From assembly GCA_900095095.1 (NCBI GenBank), contig FMBT01000385.1, forward strand, positions 1 to 64,000: DNA of 64,000 nt, given 5' to 3'. The notes beneath the pieces are model-generated. The model was given only the letters and a program-made list of their open reading frames with translations. It had not been told where the DNA came from and did not search any database. Position numbers and translations under genes: made by a program. Position 1 is the stretch's first letter. Each line of letters starts with the position of its first letter. Origin of the DNA: Fragilariopsis cylindrus CCMP1102. Taxonomy: Eukaryota > Bacillariophyta > Bacillariophyceae > Bacillariales > Bacillariaceae. Of this stretch, positions 54,351 through 64,000 are shown piece by piece.

Positions 54351-55648
54351 TCCATATGGCATGTTTCAGCTCAAGGTGGTTCGAATTTTGCTACTGTGTT
54401 ACAAAATCCAGTCGCGCACGGACCTACAACACGCACTAGGCAGTGAAGTCCCATTTTTTCTAGGAATTGTTTCTGTAGGGTGGCTCCTCAAACCTTCTAC
54501 ACCACCTATCCCACACAAATCTACATATCCCAACTTAATGTATGGGCTAGGTAGTATTGTGTGGAATAGGATTGACCATACATAAAAAATTTGCAAAAGA
54601 TTTGGTACGTCGTCAAAATTGAAAAGTATTATTTATTGTGCACCTATGCAGTAATAAACTGAAAAATCCTTTATATCAACATGAAAATGGGAATGTATTG
54701 AATCAAACCTCCATGGATATCTATTTGTTTGATACATACTTACCTATTGGTATTCTTAACAAGGACAAAAAGTTTCGATTGAATATGGTTGAATTTAACT
54801 ACTTAATCTCTCTTGTAACAAGAGACGCATGATTTTTGTATTTTCAAAAAAACACGTCCTACATACCTGGTGATAATGGGTCCTCTCTTAATATACCAAT
54901 AACAACAAAAATTATTGCATTAACTAGTATAACAGTAATAGAGACATCTGTATTAGCACTTTATCTATTAGTCCGTTATTAAATTTTAATCTTCCTCTCT
55001 TATGCACCTCTTGTGGTGATTCGAATTTCGCCTGCCACCCATATATATCCTAGGTCCTAATATAATTTTCCCAAATGACCAAATTCAACCGGAATTTTTT
55101 GCAACTACAATTTGATTTCGGCCTTTTACTTATTAGGACCAAAAGTTTTTCGCTCTCAACAATAGTATTTCTGGCGTTTTTAGTTAATCTTTCTACGCGA
55201 TATTCGCCAAATTAATATTTATATAAATGATTCAGGAAAATTCTTCAATTACTAACCTACCTAACAAATTAAATTGAATTAAGCTTGGAAGAAATAAATG
55301 TTCGCGCACATGACTTCTAAGGAAACACTCAATCTAATTATACGTCCGTTCTTCGTTCTCATTTTTGGATAATTTACCTGCCGTGCGAACGTCATTAGAC
55401 TTTCTTGTTAGTCTTTCAAAAAGAAATTGCTAGAACTAGGACGATAAAACAATAATTTATATAACGAAGGACGTACTCTTTTCATTTCAATTAAGTGTGT
55501 GCTTAGATGAAAGTCATAAAAATGTTGAATGCCAATTTTGTGAGTGTATAACCTATATAAAAATGTCCATGCTATTTTTTAGTTCCCCAATTTTTCAGAC
55601 ATAAAATCGAAAGAAGAATTTCAGCACGCATTCATACGGGTACTGCTT

Positions 55649-55918
55649 TCACAACGATGAACAAAATTTGAATATACATATATGTTTTGATGCTTGTATC
55701 ATCGTTGATTTGGAGCGTTCCTTAATAACTTGTGATTTTAGTACACAAACGGCACTGACTTCTTCAGTCATCGGCCCAGACCATCGAACACAATCATAAA
55801 TCAACAACGACATCACATACTTATCAAATTTGTTGTTTTCTTTTGTAAAGAGTACCGGTAGTGTTAGAATATTCCGAGTAACAAAATCATCGGCAGAAGC
55901 TAAGACAACATCGCCCAT
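55649..55918 (-). CDS. Possible short protein, unknown
   Basis: An ORF of 89 codons from ATG 55918, with hydrophobic and charged parts (ILTLPVLFTKENNKFDKYVM). It matches nothing I know. It may be chance or a gene fragment; there is no splice or neighbour support. Confidence 0.2.
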   Translation of the reverse strand: MGDVVLASADDFVTRNILTLPVLFTKENNKFDKYVMSLLIYDCVRWSGPMTEEVSAVCVLKSQVIKERSKSTMIQASKHICIFKFCSSL

Positions 55919-56429
55919 TTCCAACGTTTAAGTAACTATCACACAAAACGGTATTAAGAAGACTCTTTGTGTTAGGTAAATCTATCATCTCCCTACAATA
56001 TCGGAACGTGCTACTTGATAAGCGCAGAATTTAATTTATCGTTTGCTTCTATTATAATTATCAATTCTACTGAATTAGATCAATAACATTTTTATTCGGA
56101 ATTAATCATCATTAGTTGAGGTGCGTAACTTACGTCGATTGTACGTTGTTGTTGTTGTTGTTGTTGCTGCTGTTGTTGCGTAGAGGTAGATACACACACA
56201 GAGCAATCTCATCCCAGTCATTGATGGAAGGAACAATGATTACAATTTTTTCTTACTTAGTTAGATTGAGCTCACATACATTAATTAATATCAACCTCTT
56301 CTCTCTTTCTTCCCCATCCAACGCTTAACCGACTTTTCGCTTTTGTTTGTAATAATGAATTCTCCGACACAATTTTTCAGAAATTTTTTTTGAAGTAGAA
56401 TCATCGGTTCGGTAAATCAAGAATTAATC

Positions 56430-58748
56430 ATGATTCCAGCTAGTTACGATGATGAACACGCCCTCAGTCATCAGATGTATGACGATCTTCACAATAACCT
56501 TGACGTACACCACGACGACGATGATGATGCCCTTGATTTTGATCCAGCTCATCTTTTAAATCAACCTTTAGATGAGGATATTAGCTTACCTGGAATTAGC
56601 AACGATGAAGTTGTTGCAGTTGATGATGGTAGTGTTGAGGGTAGTGTTTATTTTGAACCCATAAATGATATTGGCGGTCATGGTGTTGGCAACGACGACG
56701 AGGATACAGACGCATCTAGCTGTTCATCTTCTTCCAATGTTGACTACTACAACGTCGGTACTCTAACAAACAATCATCAAGATTATTACGGTGGCGGCGG
56801 TGGTGCTGACAGCAATATGGCTGCTGTCATGGGCAGTTCGACGCAGCATCATCAACACCAACAACAAAATCGGGGGTTCCTCAACCACCAACATTCAAAT
56901 GATCCAACTAATCAAACTCAACACGGATACGACTCTACTTCCTCTGTCTCCTCGCAGCAGCAGCAGCAGCAGAATAATCATAATCATAATACCGGTGGTA
57001 CCGACTTTCGTCCCTCAACAGGTATCAAGCGACAGAATAGGTACAGCCAACGTACATTGGAAGTCCAGAGAAAAATACAAGAGGTACAAAATCAAATCCA
57101 AGATGTTCAGACGAATGATTCAAGAGCACCATCATCATCAGGAGGTGGACGAGGAGGACGAGGAGGAAACTTTAACACTCCTACACAACATTCCAACAAT
57201 AATGGTACGATGATGCCATCATCGGCATCATCTCGATACAATGTACCGGGTGGTAATGATGGTTTTGACCAGCATGAGCGACGATCTTCGTTACAGGAAG
57301 GAAGGTCGTACCAGCAACAACAGTCACTGATGTCTAAATCTCTAAATGGCATCCAAAGCTTCCATAATAACAACCGCAATGATGATGGTGGTGGTGCTTT
57401 CGGTCAAGAACAGCAACAACGGCCGGAACGAAGCCATTCTTGTAATTCAACGATGATGTCTCAATCTCTCAACTCTATGCCTACTTATATGACTAATAAT
57501 AATGGCCACGGCACTGTTAATGAAAGGTTCAACAATGGTGGCGGCAACAGTGACGACGGTAGTGGCTATCAACAACAACAACGAGGTATGATGACGTCAC
57601 GATCATCATCGCCCAACGCTATACCAAATTTTTGTCATAATGATCAAGAACAGTCGATGAGCAGTAAACGATTTATGATGTCACAATCGTTTAATAGTAT
57701 GCCAAGCATGAGCATGAATGCGAGCAACAACAATTCCATACCCCCATCGCGAAGGGGTATCCAATGTATGTCATCGTCACTTAATGGTATGCAGAATACG
57801 GGTCCTACTCATAATATGAACAGTAACAGCAACGACGACAGCATGTTTACCCAGCAACATCAGTTATCACAACAGAGAGGAATCCAATCGATGGGTGCGT
57901 CACTCAATGGTATGCAGAAAATGAATCAGTCGATGAACAACAACAGCATCAACAGCATGACTCACCATCAGCAGCAGCAGCAACAGCAACAATCAATGAT
58001 GTCTCGGTCTCTCGATGACATCCCAAACAACGTTGGGCAGCAACCAACATTGTCTCAATCACTGAATGGTATCCAAAACAATGTTGGACAGCAGTCAATG
58101 TTGTCTAAGTCTCTCAATGGTTTACAGTACAATAACGGTGGTGGTGACAGCTTCGGGCAACAACAGCAACAGCAACGTTCTATGCAGTCAATGATGAATC
58201 GGTCTCTTAATGGCGTTTCTAACAACAACAATCAAGGTGGTGGCAATGATTTTGTTCAGCAACGGCATCATGCTTTGCAAGGAATGACTGAATCGTTGAG
58301 TGGCGTTCAGACTAATACGAGCAATGCATTCGGTATGAACCACAACAGCAACAACAACGATAGTATGTCTTCCATGGCGGAAAATTATCAAATGCAAACA
58401 AATAATAGAAACTATGATGATAATAGCAACAATAATACTATGCAAGAAACAAATCAACGATTCACTCAGATGGGGAGCAACAACAGCAACAGCAACAATT
58501 TCAATGTTCAGAATAACAACAACAACATGATCAATAATTCATCCGTTCCTTCGGCGGCTTTGTTAGGTCAAGTTGCCAACATGGCAAATCTACCTAACCA
58601 AGGCGGCGGTGGTGGTAGTGCCACCGGTACTGCAGCCAATAAGGTACAAATGCAAATGCAGCCGCACAATAATAGTAATAATCCACCCAAGATGAAGATC
58701 AAAGATACTATGAAACTACTTATGGAATCTATGAAACGATCTGAATAA
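56430..58748 (+). CDS. Q/N-rich protein with about eleven SLNG-type repeats, unknown function
   Basis: 772 residues from ATG 56430. The N-terminal ~100 residues are acidic (DDLHNNLDVHHDDDDDALDF). Residues about 205-240 include a short helix, QRTLEVQRKIQEVQNQIQDV. From about residue 290 to 640 a motif of roughly 12-14 residues recurs about eleven times: (M/L)(M/L)S-x-SLNG-(I/M/L)-(Q/P), for example LMSKSLNGIQ, TLSQSLNGIQ, MLSKSLNGLQ and MMNRSLNGVS, separated by poly-Q, poly-N and Gly runs. The C-terminus is a clean charged helix (KMKIKDTMKLLMESMKRSE). Composition is prion-like and such proteins often form condensates or bind RNA; that is an inference. The repeat motif is unfamiliar to me. No signal peptide or TM segment. 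Confidence 0.78.
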   Translation: MIPASYDDEHALSHQMYDDLHNNLDVHHDDDDDALDFDPAHLLNQPLDEDISLPGISNDEVVAVDDGSVEGSVYFEPINDIGGHGVGNDDEDTDASSCSSSSNVDYYNVGTLTNNHQDYYGGGGGADSNMAAVMGSSTQHHQHQQQNRGFLNHQHSNDPTNQTQHGYDSTSSVSSQQQQQQNNHNHNTGGTDFRPSTGIKRQNRYSQRTLEVQRKIQEVQNQIQDVQTNDSRAPSSSGGGRGGRGGNFNTPTQHSNNNGTMMPSSASSRYNVPGGNDGFDQHERRSSLQEGRSYQQQQSLMSKSLNGIQSFHNNNRNDDGGGAFGQEQQQRPERSHSCNSTMMSQSLNSMPTYMTNNNGHGTVNERFNNGGGNSDDGSGYQQQQRGMMTSRSSSPNAIPNFCHNDQEQSMSSKRFMMSQSFNSMPSMSMNASNNNSIPPSRRGIQCMSSSLNGMQNTGPTHNMNSNSNDDSMFTQQHQLSQQRGIQSMGASLNGMQKMNQSMNNNSINSMTHHQQQQQQQQSMMSRSLDDIPNNVGQQPTLSQSLNGIQNNVGQQSMLSKSLNGLQYNNGGGDSFGQQQQQQRSMQSMMNRSLNGVSNNNNQGGGNDFVQQRHHALQGMTESLSGVQTNTSNAFGMNHNSNNNDSMSSMAENYQMQTNNRNYDDNSNNNTMQETNQRFTQMGSNNSNSNNFNVQNNNNNMINNSSVPSAALLGQVANMANLPNQGGGGGSATGTAANKVQMQMQPHNNSNNPPKMKIKDTMKLLMESMKRSE

Positions 58749-59344
58749 GCCGTAATTTTGCAAACAATTTCGCTCTCCTTTCTCCGCTGCGGAGATGGCT
58801 GCTGCTGCATCGAAATCCTCATCGAAATCCTCATCGTCGACGACTAAACAATCGGTTGTGAAAGCAAGACGCAACTCGGTTCGCACCAAGGACAAATTGA
58901 CTGATGCGGCGCACTCTCGTGGTCATGCACGCAGCAGCAGCGGATCGAAGGGAATCAACACGAATGACGGCACCAACTAGTTAGTGTTGGTGTTTTACTA
59001 CTACTAGAAGTTCTACTCGTACTGTAGACATCGGGCGTGTCGAATGACTGTGTCAAAGAGGCAAAGGATACATAATAATAAAAACCTTCTGCAAGTTTTA
59101 ATATTCATTCTACGTACTCGATAACGACATGATTTCATGGGATATGCGCGTCTCTGATTGCTTGCAAAATAAAATTGTAGTAATACCTGGGCCAAGACTT
59201 AATTCACCATACTGTACAAGATATATAAAATACGACTTAATTAAATTACATGTTATGCTAATATTGTTTTCTATTAGGACCTATATCAACATTCTATACA
59301 TAGGTCGTCTTTGCATTGGGCTAGAAGATTCATTTACTTTACTC
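58749..59344. other. Convergent intergenic region
   Basis: 596 bp between converging genes. A 61-codon ORF (58795-58980, +) encodes an Ala/Ser/Lys/Arg-rich peptide (MAAAASKSSSKSSSSTTKQS) starting 46 bp after the stop of the Q/N-rich gene; it could be part of that gene's 3' UTR or an alternative exon. No firm call. Confidence 0.4.
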
Positions 59345-62300
59345 TTAGAAAGCAGCTGATTGATTGAATGAGTTCGTGATCACAGTGAATCGCCGCTCTC
59401 GGTCCGCTCGTGATGCTATGAGACTTGTTATTTGACTACAGCTTAATTTTTCAACCCTCACATCATCAACAGCGATCAATTTATCTCCCTGCTTTAAAAT
59501 CCCATCTACAGGCGAACCATTCTTGATACTACTAATAATCGTACCCTTCCCATCATGTTGATCAGTCAAAATAACCCCAAGCTTACCACTTGGAACAAGA
59601 ACTAAAACTCTCCTTCCTTTAGTGCTTCTACCAGTAGTATGCCGGCTCCTTGCCGAAATGCTGGTTGCAAAACTTGCACCTGTAATACTAGACATCGTGA
59701 CAGATGATGTAGAATCTTCAATATTGTCTTGATCTTGATCCAATGCCGCTAATTGCATTTCCAATCGCTTTATACCATCTTCCAAAGTGCTCCTTGAGGT
59801 ACTGTAAGAAATTTCTTCTGGCTGCTGGTCGAGTAGTATATCAGTAGTTGACATTGACGAAGAGACTGCCGACATAATGGATGCGACATCATGATGTGAA
59901 AATCGACTGTTGCTGCTACCAAAACTTGCCTCACTCCCATTCCTCCTTGTACCATTGTTTGGTTGTCGTTTCGATTTAGAATGATTTGATCTGATACTTG
60001 ATTTACCACTCAGTGAGGAGATATCAGCATTAACACCTTTTGGTCCTAGAGTATTTTCAATCTCCTCCAACAGCCATGGACTTGCCGACATTCCAGAATC
60101 ATCATCATCATCGGATATAACAACACCACTACTTTTGCTCACTTCCCGAAGAGATCCACTTTTTGAACCAGTCCTTCCTGAGTGTTCGGATTCATTCCCT
60201 TCTGGGGTTACTGCAGGGATTACCATCGATTCAAAGAGTTTCGTTAGTGGACTAACGAGACCACCACTGCGTACATAATTGTTGTTCCCGTCGCGTGAGT
60301 TGTGATGAGGTCGATATTCATCAGTACCACTTTTGGCTTTTCGGGATAAGTTCGAAATAGTCGATTTCTTGCTTGACGATCGCGATGCTTTCGAAGATTC
60401 AGGAGACGACGGCGTCAATTTTTCACTGTTCTTTTCAAATCCATCAGCAGCCACAAAAGCATTAGAATCCTTTCCTACCTTCGAATGTAACACTGTAGTT
60501 GGCGTGGATAGTGCTACCTCGTCTTTTATGGTGTCTAGACATCTGGCTCCTTTCGACAGTATACTAGCTGATGTACCGTTGTTTATTTGATGCGTACTCG
60601 CGGAAGAAGATAAAGATGCTGATCTTGACGATTCTTCACCTCGGTAAAAGTCAGAGCCCCTGTCGAAGTCTTCAAAATCACATGACCACACATCAAGATC
60701 TGAAGGATTACGAGTGAAGTCTTCATTTTCTAGTTCAGCCGATGAGCGAGGACCAAGGGGCTCAATCTTAGTTATTTTAAGGTCGTCATAGTATGGCTCG
60801 TTGGAGTCGACATCGACGGGTATCGACGTGTTTGTTGTTGTAGTGGCAGTACCCGTAGGGCTGTCCTTGTTTCTTTTTAAACTCAACGGAAATTCTACAT
60901 CCTCCTCGCTGAACTCATCTATGGTGGAGCCAGATGATGGAAACACAACTCTGTCTTCATATTCGAGTGGTGTCATTAACGATAGCGAAGAATGTGTGCG
61001 GACGGTAGGTATTGGCATGATTGTTGCACGATATTCCTCTTCGTCGACTTCAAAAGGCGTAGTGTAGAGAGAATTTTCATCAAAACTCCCTAGAGGTTGA
61101 ATAGCTTGTTGAGAGGAATCATATTTTCTTTGCGTCCAAATGAGTCCAGCCTCTTGATCGCCCAACGTCGTATCGGCCAATGATTGTTGCTCGTCGCCCA
61201 ATTCGACGATTCCAGGAACGTAGCTACCATGAATGTTCTGACTCAAAGCAACTTCGGTTGGAAATGGATATCTTTCGCGAGGCTTTTTCATCCGACATTT
61301 ATAACAAAAAAGGGTAATGAGCAAACATACACTAATGAATAATACGGATGTCCCTACAATTCCCGCAATCACTGCTCCATTGTTGACAAGAAAACGACTA
61401 CGATTAGTATACTGCGCCAAATCTGGAGTCGTAGCCGTAGACAGACTTGCAGATGGACTCGCAGACGAACTCGTTGACGGACCATAGGACGGAAATAAGC
61501 TTGGAATGTTCGAAGGCTTTCCACTAGGATTCAAACTGGGCAACTCCGAGGGACCATTTGATGGCATGGTACTTGGAGATACGCTCGGTGAGAAGCTAGG
61601 TGTCATCGATGGATTTTGCGTAGGATTTTTCGATGGCTTGCCAGTCGGTTCACCAGTAGGCTTGACTGTTGGACTCATTGTAGGCTTTTTCGAGGGTTTG
61701 TCCGTTGGAGATGCTGTGGGTTGATATGTAGGACTCCTTGTTGGCTTGGGAGTGGGTGGTTCGACGGGTGGTATTAATCCACTTCTGGTCTTAACAGAGA
61801 TGACAGAAAGAAAGAGTGGATTGGTATGTAAACTACTTCGAAATTGTCTTTGTCCATTACTAACAATATCAAAACCTTCCTCAACAATTTCCTGTATTAT
61901 TTCCAAATATAGAGATTGATTTGATGACTCAACGATGATACGATATGAGACGTGTACTTGAAACGCAAAGAAACCACTTCCAAAAATGTCTTCTGCTTCT
62001 GGATCGTACACACGAGATGTTGCCACGATAGCACAATCTAGCAGCCCGTTGTAATTATTATTAACAAAGGTTGAGTTGTAGCTTCTTGCAGCTTCTGTTA
62101 CAATTGTACCGAAAATCTATATTATTTAGCAAGGCAAAAAAATCGTCACCGAAAAGTCAATACAAAGTATATCTAGTCAGAAATATCATACTGACGCAAT
62201 GTATGGATTGTTGATCTGATGTACCATCTTTCGTCGGATAATACCCTTCAAACAACTTACCTGTGCTTGGACTGCTCTACAAAAATGGATGACATACGGA

Positions 62301-62536
62301 TTGTTTACATCAAGTGTTTCTATCTCCGACGCTAATGAATTATCTATATACTGCAAATCGAGGTACAATTGGACGTCAAATATACGTGAATCCTCAAGTT
62401 CCCTTCTTCCTTGAATATGCTTGATGTTCTCTTCTGCTTCGATCAATTTGAGTACCATCGTCGTCCACAACAACACAGCAAAGATCAAGATGAATTGCGA
62501 GTGATACGTTCTCTTTGTTAAGTTTGATACGACCAT
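59345..62536 (-). CDS. PT/PS-repeat membrane protein with cytosolic PDZ-like domain, two exons
   Basis: Exons 62261-62536 and 59345-62116 join in phase 0 (GTAAGT...ATATAG), giving 1015 residues: AVQAQ/IFGTIVTEAARSYNS. A signal peptide (about 13-35) leads an extracellular region I do not recognise (about 36-205; contains VNNPYVIHFC and EIVEEGFDIVSNGQRQF). A Pro-rich stretch at about 209-320 has repeating xPT(x)xPS units, such as PTGKPSKNPTQNPSMTPSFS. One membrane segment lies at about 339-363 (VIAGIVGTSVLFISVCLLIT). The long cytosolic part is Ser-rich and ends in a PDZ-like domain (about 929-1010): KLGVILTDQHDGKGTIISSI, GILKQGDKLIAVDDVRVEKL. The layout suggests a surface or silica-vesicle adhesion/scaffold protein, which is an inference. 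Confidence 0.82.
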
Positions 62537-64000
62537 TATTTTTCGGTTATTAGCTAATGTATTTGCAATAATTTACTTTTGATTAATTATATAGCATTAT
62601 TGATCAATCCAGCAGTCGCTTCGTTCATCGTGGAAGTTTAACCATACATAACGTCGAAAACTGCGAAATAAACAAGCCTAACGGAAATCATACGAGGGTT
62701 TTGCCCACGGCGGCAAAACCGTGCGTTTTTGGAGTATCAATCAATTATTTGACTATGTGTTGGTTTTTCATGCCACTTTATTTCAAGATGCATCGATCCC
62801 AACCCCTAAACATAGTCGCACCTCTTCTGCTGCGGGGCGGATGATCTGTTCCTTCTCTTTCTTTTCTCTCGTCATTATTTGATAGAAATAGAAACTCTTA
62901 TTATTATTGTGACAACACATCATTTACAACATTTTTTTTGAAATAACAGTTCTGATTTCTGAGATTTCGAGATTTCGGATGTGAAGATTTTCCGATCATA
63001 CGTGGATAAAAATATATCAAGAAAAAATAAAAAATCGCATCCCCATTTTTCAACTGTATGACTTTATGTACTAAGTACCTACCTGGTACACTAAAAAATC
63101 ATCGTCTAACTACTAACTACATGTAGCTAGACAGACCCCCACAGATTAGTAGTGGTTAGCATTGGGGAGATAAGAGCAGCAACAACAATCGGAAGCTGTT
63201 GATGGATTGCTGAAGTAAGAGATTAAACTAAATACAGCCAAATATTCAAGTACTTGTTTTGTGAAGCAATGGAAGCTCTCTTTTTTGATGAGAGTTTGTT
63301 ATGATGATAATAATGTAACTGTAGTATTACCATAGAGTAGGAAGAAAAGCACCAGAAAGAAGTCAATTTTTATGCTGTCACTCTAGTTAGGCTTTGCTCT
63401 GACAGACTGTGTAGTGAGGAATAAATGGGAGTGGGGTAGCCAGATAGGTAGGAGGGGGGAGGAACAACTACACTAACTAAGTTCAGTCGAGTCTATTTGG
63501 ATTTAGTAAGGAAAAATGTTTACATCCATTGTTTGTCAAATAATATTGTTTGCTGGTCAAATATTGTTGTTTTTGTTTTGATGATGTTGCGTTGATTGAT
63601 GCTGTGTTTATTTTGCTGACACTATACGACACTACTAAACAACTCTAAGTTCTTCTAACTATACCCTTCTGATCACGCACACTGTACATAACAATAATGA
63701 CAGTAGTAAATAGTACAAACATGAGTACACACTGTATGATACAAAGGTGTCAGTTGTAGATCTGTTACGTGATACAAATAATAATGGTGTTCAAGTGTCG
63801 TGTGTACAATGAAGAGCAGTTGTACGACCAGAAAAAGAGTAAATGCGAACACCGCCAAATAACTCCTACCACTCTATCGATACATAAGGTTGGATGAGTG
63901 GTTGTGAGAGGTTGTGGATCGTTTTCAAAATATCAATGCCGTACCGTACTGTACAGGATTATGCGCGTTGTTTATAAAATCGTGATGCTTTTGAATTATC
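62537..64000. other. Intergenic, promoter of the PT-repeat gene and window end
   Basis: 1.46 kb, no recognised gene. A 9-bp perfect inverted repeat, GGTTTTGCC/GGCAAAACC with a 6-base loop, is at 62697-62720, about 160 bp upstream of the start codon at 62536. The ORF at 63673-63858 has no recognisable features. Confidence 0.5.
62697..62720. repeat. 9-bp inverted repeat upstream of the PT-repeat gene
   Basis: GGTTTTGCC and GGCAAAACC flank CACGGC. It lies about 160 bp upstream of the start codon. A regulatory role is possible but unproven. Confidence 0.7.

Larger units (their letters stand above)
53621..56429. other. Long intergenic region with repeat copy B
   Basis: 2.8 kb without a recognised gene. 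About 54045-54350 is the inverted partner of the repeat near 32.7 kb. A tandem GTT/GTTGCT run is at about 56147-56176. ORFs at 54218-54439, 54361-54585 and 54638-54832 overlap the repeat region and have no match I recognise. The last ~300 bp must hold the promoter of the SLNG-repeat gene. Confidence 0.5.

Overview
The window looks like nuclear DNA of a diatom (or a close ochrophyte relative). The pre-sequences of at least two plastid proteins (glutamate-1-semialdehyde aminomutase and a DUF1517 protein) are a signal peptide followed by an AFAP-type motif, which is the classic route into a secondary plastid. Other pointers are GT-AG introns of about 110-240 bp, usually one per gene; an HSF-type DNA-binding-like protein; a Pro-Thr/Pro-Ser-rich membrane protein with a PDZ-like tail; and many Ser, Asn, Asp and Gln homopolymers in AT-rich DNA. 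Genus cannot be fixed from the sequence. I see no virus, prophage, CRISPR array, operon or toxin gene.

Layout. 1-2.6 kb: no gene recognised. 2.6-13.2 kb: metabolic and housekeeping genes: GSA aminomutase (-), serine carboxypeptidase (-), a membrane-anchored histidine phosphatase (+), glycerol kinase (-) and a HAD-IIA hydrolase (+). 13.3-19.4 kb: two long low-complexity proteins, one rich in RS/KA repeats and one coiled-coil with a PDZ-like segment. 20.7-20.9 kb: a 5S rRNA gene (-) beside a truncated tandem copy of its 3' end. 21.2-27.2 kb: a mitochondrial LEA-like protein (+) and a three-exon gene (-) for a 1337-residue protein with three tandem HSF-type domains. 28.2-29.7 kb: a decayed RING-like pseudogene. 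31.1-36.4 kb: a CDF-type metal transporter (+), a BtuF/FhuD-like metal-ligand receptor (-) and a RING-H2 protein (-). 37.4-46.2 kb: a G3BP-like RNA-binding protein (+), a cysteine-rich surface protein (-), a LAMTOR2-like roadblock protein (+), a DUF1517/FLAP1-like plastid protein (-, frameshifted) and an Rpr2/Rpp21/Snm1-like zinc-ribbon protein (-). 46.3 kb: a small pogo/mariner-like element. 47.1-62.5 kb: a giant coiled-coil protein (+, frameshifted), PRPP synthetase (-), a repeat-rich region with an inverted copy of the repeat near 32.7 kb, a Q/N-rich protein with about eleven SLNG-type repeats (+), and a PT-repeat/TM/PDZ-like membrane protein (-). 62.5-64 kb: no gene recognised.

The genes are independent eukaryotic transcription units. 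Several lie in divergent pairs with 370-990 bp between start codons, or in convergent pairs with ends as close as 83 bp. The parts that depart most from known families are the triple-HSF-like protein, the SLNG-repeat Q/N-rich protein, the acidic tandem repeats and conserved-looking tail of the giant coiled-coil protein, and the PT-repeat/PDZ-like membrane protein. Reading frames break by one base in three places (about 29.06, 43.77 and 48.91 kb); assembly error is possible and should be excluded first. All splice sites were placed by eye from GT/AG, phase and family conservation, without transcript data.
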